DNA from: Tremella fuciformis
Taxonomy: Eukaryota; Basidiomycota; Tremellomycetes; Tremellales; Tremellaceae
Assembly: GCA_032768795.1 (NCBI GenBank)
Contig: CP136495.1
Coordinates: 1,118,501-1,182,500 of the forward strand
DNA length: 64,000 nt
Reading direction: 5' to 3'
Shown: piece after piece, positions 50,701 to 60,306 of the stretch
Numbering within the stretch: the stretch's first letter is position 1
Layout of the letters: each line of letters opens with the position of its first letter
Notes under the pieces: model-generated
Told to the model about the DNA's origin: nothing
What the model saw: the letters and a program-made list of their open reading frames with translations, nothing else
The model's database searches: none
Position numbers and translations under genes: made by a program

Positions 50701-53197
50701 TCCATGCACAGATCCCCGTGCAGTTGCCTCCTACATCTCCAAGTATGCTTCAAAATGCGAAAAACCATCCAACAACTTTGGCGAGATAATGCAGGCTATC
50801 TCAACCCGCCTGGAGCAAGAAACATCTTCACGAATTGTCTTCCAGAAGATGCTCAGCCGCATTGTCACCGAGAGGGATTACAGTGCTCAGGAAGTCTGTC
50901 ATCAGCTCTTTGGTCGACATATGATGTCTGCATCACGAGAGTTTGGCACACTCTGCATACTGGAAAAGAGACAGAGACGCCTGAGGCAGAGGCAGGAAGA
51001 TGAGGGACTGGACCAAGGTGTGGAGGAGCAAGACTGGCACGATGCCTACTTGGCACGCCAGCCAGAGCATGAGGGCATCAGCCTGTACGAATGGTTTCAA
51101 TTCTACCGGAAACAAGGTCGCAACGCCACTCGAAGGAAGCACCCAAAGATCATCATTCTCTGGCCGCTGTATTATCCATCAGACCCTCAGTCTGAGGATC
51201 ACCAAAACTGGTGCCGGGCAAAGTTACTACTCCACCATCCTCATCGACACCCTTCAGAGCTCAAGCTTGATGACGAATCCTGGACAGAAGCTTTTTCTCG
51301 CTGTACTGAGGACCACCCAGAGGGGCACCAAGACACATTGCCCAAGCGACCCATCCGTCAACAACAGGGTGACAATGAAAACGACAGTGACTCAGAGTTT
51401 TCTGAGGGTGAAGAAGTCAATGACCACGAGCTTGATGACTGGCAAGTTCTGGCTGGAATGGGCCCTCAGTTTGATGAAGATGGGTGGAATGGGCCACTGC
51501 TTGGAGCACGTGATATTGATACTTCCCACGATTGGGAAGCAGTGGGGAGGGAGTGGGGATCAGATGGTATAGGAGAGAGGGCAAGCTACTTAGAAACCGA
51601 ACGCAAGAAGGTGAGCAGTGGCCTACAATCCACTGCATACTGTGAGCTGACCAAGCAGTCTCAGCCTTCTGTAGCTCGCAACACTGTCGATCCCCAACTA
51701 CTCAACACCACACAGCGCCTCATCTTTGACAAGGTCTTGCGCCATGCCAACCGTCTGCTCTCTGGAGAGTCAGTCCCTCAAATACTCCTCAACATCGATG
51801 GGACAGCAGGAACAGGCAAATCCTTCCTCATTGACGCCATATCCCAAGCTCTTCAAGGGCTCCAATCTGGGCAGCACAACAATCTCGACTTCAGCACAAA
51901 TCCCATTGTCCGCCGGCTTGCCCCCACGGGTGTGGCGGCATTCAACATTGCTGGTTCAACATACCATGCTGCCCTTGGTCTTGGAGGCTCAATAGAGGAA
52001 AGTCATGACAAGCTTGGAGAGGGAAAGCTTGCCAGCCTCCAGGAAGAGTGGCATGGGACACGATACCTCATCATTGATGAGAAAAGCATGGTTGGAAGGG
52101 CGGCCTTGGGGAGAATCAACCTTGCTCTTGGTCAAATCTTTCCGTCGACAGCGTACTTGCCCTTTGCCGGTCTGTCTGTCCTGCTCATTGGCGACTTTGG
52201 TCAACTGCCCCCTGTGGGAGACACTCCACTGTACAACACTGCACGCTCGACAAAAACCTCCTATCTAGGCAGGCTCAGCAACATTGGCCGAGATATCTAC
52301 CTTGCTTTCACTGAGAGCGTTCAGCTTGATGCTGTTATGAGGCAGGAAGGCTCCGACCCTACCACCACTGCCTTCAAAGCAACCCTTGCTCGCCTGCACA
52401 CCGGGACACCTCAACAGGAGGACTACACCCTTCTGTCCTCTCGCTTCTGGGGGAACCTTTCCCCGGCATCTCAGCAGGCCTTTCAAGATGCTGTATGTCT
52501 TTGTGCAACAAAGCAGAGTGTCTCCGAGATCAACCTACACACTTTGGCTCGCTCTGGACAGCCTGTACTGCGCTCTCTGGCTCAGCACACAGGGGTAGGA
52601 GCAGCCCAGGCTTCAGAGGAACAGGCACAGGGGCTTGCTCCTGCTGTCTTCCTCATGATTGGTGCTCAAGTCATGCTTTCTCGCAACCTCTGGATCGAGC
52701 AGGGATTGGTCAATGGCACCAGGGGCACAGTATATCAGATTGGGCTCTCACCATCTGAGCCTCCTCATCAATCTGTTCCTTCTGTGGTCATGGTCGCCTT
52801 CCCATCCTACACTGGACCAACACCCTGGCACACCACAGACAACATACCACTGGTTCCCATTGTGCCCCATACAGCCAGATGGGAGACAACAAACGGGCAG
52901 CGGTGCTCTCGACGCCAGCTGCCACTGCAGCTTGCATTTGCTATCACCATACACAAATCACAGGGTATGACGCTGGACAAGGCAGTGATTGATCTTGGTT
53001 CAGCCGACTTCTCAACGGGATTGACATTTGTGGCAATCTCAAGAGCAAGATCTCTGGAGGGCCTTGCTTTCAAGCCAGGCTTTGATTGGGCAAGATTGAA
53101 CAGCTTGAACACAGAGAGTAGAAGGGGGGGAGTATCAGGACGTGTATTGGCAGCAAGGGATGCGTCTAGACGTCAGATGCTTCAGATGACAGAATAA
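47776..53197 (+). CDS. Helitron RepHel transposase (HUH endonuclease plus Pif1-like helicase)
   Basis: Two exons, 47776-49715 and 49756-53197, joined by a 40-nt intron in phase (…[17 protein letters not shown]), about 1793 aa. The N-terminal third has zinc-finger pairs ([40 protein letters not shown]). The Helitron-like Rep region includes [14 protein letters not shown]. The HUH motif is [10 protein letters not shown], and the two-Tyr motif is [11 protein letters not shown] Pif1-family helicase follows: Walker [24 protein letters not shown], Walker [22 protein letters not shown], and motif [19 protein letters not shown] with [11 protein letters not shown] 48-nt block at 51611-51658 looks like a second, in-frame intron. 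The exact N-terminus is uncertain because an upstream exon near 47680 is possible. The protein nicks, unwinds and moves the element by rolling-circle replication. Confidence 0.92.
51611..51658 (+). other. Probable in-frame intron of the RepHel gene
   Basis: The 48-nt segment begins GTGAGC, has a GAGCTGACC branch site and ends AAGCAG, like the window's other introns. Its length is a multiple of three and it contains no stop, so splicing would remove 16 residues without changing frame. It lies in the linker just before the helicase domain. Confidence 0.55.
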
Positions 53198-53328
53198 ATG
53201 TATAGAGAAAAAGATGAATGACAATGCATAGGTAGACTGAATAAAAGTTGATCAAGCATGACTCTGAGTGTTTGATGCATCAGCTGAATCTCAAGTTCAT
53301 GGGGTGTATGCATGTCATTGTGCTCTCT

Positions 53329-53864
53329 CTAGCTACTAACACTACCTCTATCTGCCTCCATCTCCTGTCTGTAATCATCCCACACAGGATCATCAGCAGC
53401 AGGAGTTGGGGGATCTGACCAGGTAGGAGGCTCAGGGGTGGGGGGAGGAGTGAAGAGAGGAGTTCCAGGTGGGCTTTCTCCTCCTCTGAGTGTTCTCATC
53501 TTCCTCAGCCAATCCAGCATCCTACTTTTCCACAAGGGCAATCTGAAGGTCTGGGGATTGGTGACTGGACCATTGAAGCTACAAGTCAGCTTTGTGTCAT
53601 GCCAAGAGAGAGCCTGACTCACAAGGACTTCACAACAGGTCTTTTGGGCACCCATGGCTTCTTCTCTCCATTGACTTTGCCTGACCCAGGAGGCAGGTAG
53701 GATTGTTGCTGGGGTGGGTGATAGGGAGAGTGTCTGACTGGCTGTGGGCGGCTTTGTTGAGAGCAGGAATGCTTGTGCTCATCATGAGGGTTGGGATGTC
53801 GCTTTTTTTGCTCTCTCTGGTGCTGCCTGAGTGCTTTTTTGAACAAAGCTGACTGGAAAGCCAT
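53329..53864 (-). CDS. Antisense accessory gene of the Helitron, unknown function
   Basis: Two exons on the minus strand, 53864-53623 and 53578-53329, joined by a 44-nt intron (GTGAGT...CTGAC...TAG) into 163 aa. It lies tail to tail with RepHel (131 bp) and wholly inside the element. The N-terminal half is basic and Gln/Pro/His-rich (KKALRQHQREQKKRH). After the splice comes NGPVTNPQTFRLPLWKSRM and LDWLRKMRTL, then a Pro-rich acidic tail ending PVWDDYRQEMEADRGSVSS. I recognise no domain; it is not an OTU protease, RPA-like or AP-endonuclease domain of the sorts carried by other Helitrons. The consensus splice signals and maintained frame suggest a real gene. Confidence 0.55.
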
Positions 53865-53917
53865 TCTGATGTAGATGTACAGATGAGAGATGAAAAGTCC
53901 AAAATTTTCCGGAGTCA

Positions 53918-53960
53918 GAGCTACGCCCCATCGGCGACGCGCCACCGCCGATTTACCTAG
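53918..53960 (+). other. 3' terminus of the large Helitron
   Basis: GAGCTACGC subterminal repeat, a perfect 7-bp hairpin with a 9-nt loop, TTAC, and CTAG at the end, followed by T of the host. Confidence 0.88.
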
Positions 53961-54014
53961 TCGTGCAATGGGCGACTCAAGATCGCATTGTCCAAGCTTC
54001 CCGTGTCGGGTCTA

Positions 54015-54561
54015 ATGGCAGTCTTGCATGGGCCCCTTCAGCCGATCACGCAAGAAGGAGACACCACTCATCCTGCCGGCTACGCGCGGGATGGGTATTG
54101 TTGGGGGAGCGCGGACGATCCGGGCAGGCATTTCATCGGGGCAGTGGTCACGCAGGAATTCCTTGATTTCAGCAAGAAGCAAGGCAAGTTCAGTGGTGGG
54201 TCCGTTCTTCAGGTGTTGATGGGCAGGGAACGATCTCATCACCCGCCGGCCGGGCTTTCCTGGGCTGAAAGAGGGCTGCAAGTGGTGTCTCTGCGTCCAG
54301 AGGTGAGCCTTCTTCCTCGTGGCGGCCAGCTGGCTTACACTCAGATGGCATGATGCCCTGAAGGCATCTGATACGCTAGGCGAGCGGATCGTACCCAAGT
54401 ACTTACCTCATCCAGAGGCGCGATGGCAGCTGATTATCAGAGTCGATCTTTCGGCCACTGCGCTCGGTGCTTTGCAGCAGCTCAGGCTGGACGATTTGAA
54501 GCGATTTGAGCATCGTTCAGGCGCATCGTCAGGAGGAGCGTCGACACGAGTGGACCTTTAG
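54015..54561 (+). CDS. DUF2237-family protein
   Basis: Three exons, 54015-54183, 54227-54302 and 54345-54561, give 153 aa from the ATG at 54015. The DUF2237 pattern is clear: VLHGPLQPI, GYARDGYCWGSADDPGRHFI, AVVTQEFLDFSKKQGNDL, RPGFPGLKEGCKWCLCVQRW and LGALQQLRLDDLKRFEHRSG. The family is found in bacteria and fungi and its function is unknown. Intron 1 seems to use a GCAAGT donor. The true start may lie further upstream, because the frame is open back to about 53980 and a 5' exon could sit left of the Helitrons. The transposons therefore separate this gene from its original promoter or first exon. Confidence 0.82.
54184..54226 (+). other. Probable GC-AG intron in the DUF2237 gene
   Basis: A 43-nt intron beginning GCAAGT (after AAG CAA G) and ending GGGCAG joins KKQG to NDL, matching the family, where G is followed directly by ND. 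A GT alternative (GTGGGT) would give a 31-nt intron and an extra KFS. GCAAGT is the classic non-canonical GC donor. Confidence 0.6.
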
Positions 54562-55177
54562 CGTTTTGACGCCTGCCGCCTCGTCACCATGTAGCATGCT
54601 CATTGTATAGTAGGTCTCTTGACATGTAGCCCGGAACAGGCGAGAACAGGATTTACGGGGCGGTCAGTGCATCTCGTTGGCCGCCTCACCGCTTGCTCGC
54701 AGCTCGTCGCCCGTCACACTCAAGCTCGCCAAGACTTCATTACTAACATTGGCTTCCCCCGGCCAAAGACAGCATGAAAATGCTCGTCGAAGAGTCATCA
54801 ATACTAATCCTCTGATCGTCATCAGGAACCGGGGACCGCTCGGATCGTTTACATCGGGGGCGCACGGGTCCTTTGACCATCCTTTGACCTCTGTGTGTGT
54901 CTTTGTTTGTTACCGATTCCGGCGTTCTCTCACAAAGGACCATCAGCTGCTCCTCCTTTGTGTTTCGGGACGACGCATTTGGGAAAGAGCATCCCCGATC
55001 CCTGAAAACCTCATGAACGACAACAAGAGAACAAGAGACGCGACGGCATAGTCAGTCTCGCGACCCCATCCCCCTCGCCACTGCCTGATCGTCATTGTTC
55101 ACATCAAGCCAGCCTTCTTTGTCCGTCCGACACCTTCTTCTGTTCAGCTCGCAACGACGGATCAAATTCGGGGAACA
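54562..55177. other. Intergenic region before the P/Q-rich gene
   Basis: 616 bp between two plus-strand genes, containing the DUF2237 3' UTR and the promoter and leader of the next gene. The 124-codon frame at 54677-55051 shows no family resemblance and I do not call it. No repeats or structured RNA are visible. Confidence 0.4.
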
Positions 55178-58100
55178 ATGGCCTCGGTGACCCATGGCGG
55201 ATACCCGACGGCCCTTGACGACTTCGCTTACCTCTCTCACCCTCATCTTTCGCCGCCTATTGAGCTTGCGGGCTACGGGCGACAACAGGATCGAGAACAA
55301 GAAGACGATTATGTACAAATGAACAACAACGACCCCACCAACCAGTTCATGTACCAGGTCCCATCGATGGCTCAACCCCAACCTCAGGGCGCTGTTGTCG
55401 GACACGGGGAAGGACAACAGCAATCAGGCAGGACGGAGAACGTCGTCGAGTGAGTGCTCTTTGTTGTCTGCCCTTCATCCGCCCCAGGACAAAGACGCAC
55501 ACTTCCGATGGGAGGAGACAGCCTCGTGCTGGGGTCGTGTCGGAGGAACAAACCCCATCCATCACTCCATCATGCCTAGACGACCCGTCATCAGTCATAT
55601 CCCCAAACCCGTCATTACCCGCACGTCTCCTGCACTTGCGATCGTCTTCTACTCTTTTTGACGTTCTATCCACCTATCGATTGCCACCTCCGTTCAGCAG
55701 TGCTGACGCCCAGTCCAACCGCCCTCAGCGCCCGCTTGCTCGCCCTTCGCCACAAAGGTCCCAACTCGTCCGACTCGCTGCTTACATCTCCCCAGCTATC
55801 CCCAGAGAAACCAGTCTACGCGGCACAGGGTTTTCTGCAGCCCTCACAGTACCCGTACCACAGCTTCCCATCCGTCACCGACCTCGCACCGTCCGACAGC
55901 GTGAGCAAATTCAATCAGGGGATGTATCGCCCGTTTCGCAAACCTTTTCCGGCCGACCCGCCCGGTGTCCAGCCGTCGTCACCGACCTCCCATGGTGGCG
56001 GTGGTCGGCGCGGGGGAACCAATATGGATGGCGAGGCCGAAGGCGATGGGTATGATTCCGGCGAGCAGGCGCGCGATCTCGGCGAGGCGATGTCCTACGG
56101 TACCCATGGAGGGGTGACGATGGGTTCTCCTGGCCCGGACTCTCCGGACATAGATCAGATCGATCAGATGACGGTGCAGCCGACCAGCGTCTGGACCGCT
56201 GGCACAATGTGAGCTTCTCCCCTCCGACACGTTTCTCCCCCACCCATCCTTTCTCCCACGCCGGTGTCTTCCATGTCCGCGATTCATCGCCGGAAGACAG
56301 GTATCCCTCCTATAAGATCTTAAGCTGATGCTGCAGAGCGGAAAACATGTACCATATGCGAGAAAGGCTCATGAACGACGCCATGGCGCGGGACAACGCT
56401 CAAAACATCGAGCTTTCACATCAGCTGAGCGAGACGGCCAAACTCGCTTCCGCTCTCGCCAAGCTCGAAATGGCCGAGCAACAGCTTCGACACCTCCAGG
56501 CCACTTTGATCGCAGAACGGGTGGCCAAGAGCGAGATCGAGCGGGAAAAGTGCATGAGCACGGACGAAATGAAAGAATGCCGTAACGAATTGGCCAGCGC
56601 CGTGCGTGCTCTTCGTCGAGCTAGAGACGAGGGCAAGAAGACCGACGAGGAGCGGCGCAGAATACAGAGGGCCTACGAAGAGACCACGCACAGGTCAGCT
56701 GCTGCATACCCCTTCTTGGCCAATCTGACATCAGACTCCACTTGTATCACGAGGCTCTTGAAGTGCGCAAAGCAGAAGAAAAAGGCAGAGAGGAAGGGCG
56801 CTCTGCCGTATGTCTCTCTCACCCTGACTTGCCTTGGGCTGATGTCAAGGCACTTGCAGAGATAGCTCAGTGGATGTCGGTGGAAGGACCACCTATTCCA
56901 GGCATGGCACCGCTCCAAAGCATCCCTCCCGCTGTATTGCAGCAGACTCCCGCCGCTCAGCCTACACTGCAGCTATGGCCTCAACCGCCACCGACTCAAC
57001 TCCAAACTCAGCCTTCAGCTCCGGTCTCAGTCCCGCCCCCCGAGCAAGTTCCTCAGCCATCCGTCCAGCCTCAACAATTTTTGCCTGGCGAAGCGACCTA
57101 TCAACAGCCGCCCCAGTCGCAGTTCTTCTTTCCCCCGCAACCCGTCCCTCAGCAGCCTAGTATTCAGCAGGTCCGCTCCCCCGCGCCACAACAGGTATCT
57201 CAAGCGCCCAATATTCAACAATCAGTATCGCCTGAACACGAGCTCGCTCAGAGCATACAGCAGATGCTGCAGCCGCAACATACCGCGCAGCCGCATCAGG
57301 CTCAGCCGTCCATGGTGCCGCAGCCGACGGGGAGGACACAGCCGATCACCTCCCAGACTACAGGTCAGCCTATGATTCCTCAGCCGACTGGTCACATACA
57401 AGCGCCGATGATGCCCCAACCGACCGGGCATGCGCAAAGTGCCATGGGTGCGCAAGATACTCGATATACCCAGTTACCCATGCAGACACAACCGACGGGC
57501 CAGACGCAACAGCCCGTAGGTCCGCAACAGACCGGAGCGGCCTCGGTGGCAGCCCAGCAGCCGCCTATTCCTCAGGCTCCTCAGGCTCCTCAGCCTCAAC
57601 AGCCGATTTATGCCATTCCCCTCGCAGTACCTGTAGCGACCAACCCAGCCATGGTGCCGTTGCCAATGACGACTCAGACTGTGTATACAGCCCTGCCACC
57701 TGTCTCGCGTGCGCCATCAGCCGCTGCTATTCGCACACCGCAGCGAGCACCTGCACAGATCCCGACACAGACACCGGCTCGATCTCGTGCAGCAGCCTCG
57801 ACCCGAACTCCCACTCATCGTGGTCCAAGAACAGCCGCTTCGCAATCGTTGAGCATCCCTCACGCCGAGTCTGTATCGCGGCGCGGCGCTGCTGAGTCCT
57901 ATCTCGACCGTGTCGAGCACGACTCACGCGTGCAGCACATGCTCAAAGGTACGCCCGCACGGACTATCAACACTGAACGCGTTCCACCCAGCGAGACAGA
58001 CCATGGGCGGTCAGTCGCCGATAAACCCCTGCCCGATCCCATGTCCGGCTCGACGGCCGGCGGAGGGAAAGGCACAACCCCACACGCAGGTCGATCGCGA

Positions 58101-60172
58101 GCTGGGACAACGGCAAGCCACAAAGGTCATTCGAGACGATACAGCTTGATGGACGGCTTGCACGCGCATTCGCACACGCAGGCGCAGACTGTGGACGGCG
58201 ACCGGTACCCCATGTTCGCCAAAGGCCCAATGGGTACCTCTCAGCAGTCCTCAGTAGGCTCGGTTGACCCAGCCGGAATCCCTCTACCTCTGTAGGTCGC
58301 GAGAATGGTTTTCGTCCTGCACGCTGACTGCATAGCTCGACAATGCAGACGCCTGCCACTCAGATGCGTCAGCCCGCTCAATCGCACTTCTCGCGTGGAC
58401 CACCCGCCGCCTCTCAAGCGGGAACTGTGAGGTCACGAATGGCTGGTGCGCTCCGCGGAGACGGCGATACCGAGCCCCAAGACTTATTCGACATCCAAGA
58501 GCAGGAGGAAGCGCGATCCCAGGCTGCCCAGTCCATGTACCCGCCAACTCACGGACCTCAATCTCAAGCGTCTCGATCGCAAGCACCCATGTCGGCGATG
58601 AGCGGTAGGGTGAGTAACTTGGTCTCTCTTCACCAGGCAGATCTGACTTGCTTTAGACGGGGCACTATCAGCAGCAACGACCGCTTCGTCGTGGCTATGC
58701 TCCCACTATGCCCCCGTTGCGCCCAAGGCCAAATGTAAATTCCCGACTTGCAAGCCGTGCCTCATAAACTGACTCGAAGGTGGTCATGCCTCAGCGTCTG
58801 GGAGCTCCCGGCGGTGGCCGTCCAGCGTCCGAGCATCCCCACGGTCCACGCCGTCCGGACCTGGGCGCTATGTACGGCCGCGATCTCGCTGCGCGCTTGA
58901 CGGAGCAGCTCCCAGAACCCAAATCGGCGTACAATGTACCCAACGCGCATCCTGAATATGTGCCACCCAATATGGCACCGCATGCCGTGAGCGCTGGCGT
59001 GGAGGACATCCAGGGGCCACGCCACTCTGCGCTTGGACTTGAGGGGATCGAGTCCCGCGCGCAATCTGTCAAAGCGCCCACTGTTAGCTTTGCTCCTTCC
59101 ACACCTGCCCACAATGCTGACGAGAAGATCACCGTACAGCCTCCAGTACGTCGCAGGTTCTCCTTTCTGAGATAAATGTGCATATTATACCCTCCAAGAC
59201 CAAAACAAACTCAGATCAAGAAAGCTCATCCTCCCTAGTCATCGCGTTCCAAGTCCAACAACGTCTCACAGCTTCCCTCTGCTCGCTCGGGACCCCAGAC
59301 TCTACCGCCCGCGAAGACTCCCGCTCCTCGTGGCCCGATCGTGCTCGACTCGCCTGTCTCTCATGTTCCGACTGATCCGCCTCATGTCCGTCCGCTGGCG
59401 GAAATGTCCTCAGTCCGGTCTCGCGCCCCGACTGAGGTCCCTGACGCTCGGTCGAGAGCAGCTACCGAGGCTCCCGGAAGGTCTCGTGCAACCACGGAGG
59501 CGCCCGGGGCTCGGTCACGAGTGCCTATAGAGCGGGGTCGCTCGCGTGCTTTCACTGAAGCATCACAGAGGGCTCCCTCTCAGACAGCACCTGGTGCAGG
59601 CAGCCGGTCTAGAGCTCCAACAGCCGTCTCCGAAGATACAGTCTATCAAGCTGCGCTTCAGCCCACCGACATCCCGCTACCGCCGACCCGCTCACAAGCC
59701 CCAACTGTGTACACCGGCTTGTCACCAGAAACGACTCGGGGCGTGGAGCGTGGGGTCAAGGTGCGAGACAGCGACGCCCAGAGCGTCAATATCGTCGATT
59801 ATGCACTGCAGAAGCCCCTGCCTGACTCGCGACCCACCACGTACCTCGGCAGTGGCATGGTCCGTGCGGGCCCGCTTCCTGTGAGCCGTCCCACCGGAAC
59901 CACAAGAGCACGGCTGATGTCGATAGGAAGTACTTAGCCCGGGAGGCTCTTTGCGCAATTACGTGCCGTACCGAAATGGAGCGAGTTCTGTGCGTCGTAA
60001 ACCTGTGCCCGACCCGTTTGTCCGCGGGCCGTCCCGGGCCGCCACCCGCAGATCCAGTGAGTCTGCCCAGAGCGACGGTAGCTCGAAGCTCATCCTAGCG
60101 CACGCCCCTACCCTGGCCACTATCGAGGATATGACAGAGGAGAGCGCGGCCGAAGGCAGGACGGGGAGATAG
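55178..60172 (+). CDS. Large disordered coiled-coil and P/Q-rich protein with PQPTG repeats
   Basis: Exons 55178-55449, 55714-56208, 56337-56693, 56735-56807, 56850-58291, 58336-58609, 58657-58734, 58780-59145 and 59239 onward join in frame to at least 1351 aa (stop at 59935-59937). A likely last exon ending at 60172 would need one more intron near 59930-59986. After a polar N-terminus there is one coiled coil (residues about 255-400, LSHQLSETAKLASALAKLEM onward). About 480 Pro/Gln-rich residues follow, with repeats MVPQPTG, MIPQPTG, MMPQPTG and MQTQPTG, then Ser/Arg-rich segments such as RSRAATEAPGRSRATTEAPG. I do not recognise an orthologue. The repeats fit the recognition motif of Ark1/Prk1-type kinases, so a link to endocytosis or cortical actin is an inference. 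Intron 1 (264 nt) is unusually long here. Confidence 0.65.
57312..57537 (+). repeat. PQPTG repeat region in the P/Q-rich protein
   Basis: Five imperfect copies of a repeat of roughly 12-20 residues with the core [MV]xxQxTG: MVPQPTG, MIPQPTG, MMPQPTG, MQTQPTG and VGPQQTG. At DNA level the copies differ at many third positions, so they are not a recent expansion. Confidence 0.7.
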
Positions 60173-60306
60173 TAGCATGAAGTAGCCATAGTCATATCAG
60201 TGGGGCTGATTTGTGAGGCAGGGACAATCCGCGACGATGTCATGGCAGATTCGCTTCTCTTTGTTGATGCTATTCTCTAAGATCTACGTTCTATTCGAAG
60301 TGTTGA

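Larger units (their letters stand above)
47412..53960 (+). mobile_element. Autonomous Helitron with Rep-helicase gene (6549 bp)
   Basis: Starts TCAGCGTAGCTC immediately after the CTAG of the small element and ends CTAG at 53957-53960, followed by T (53961). The 3' hairpin has a perfect 7-bp stem (ATCGGCG at 53930-53936, CGCCGAT at 53946-53952). Subterminal inverted repeats GCGTAGCTC (47415-47423) and GAGCTACGC (53918-53926) match. Subterminal inverted repeats of this kind are described for the Helitron2 variant. It carries the RepHel gene on the plus strand and a two-exon gene on the minus strand near its 3' end. No disabling stop was seen in either, so the copy may be active or recent. Confidence 0.9.
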
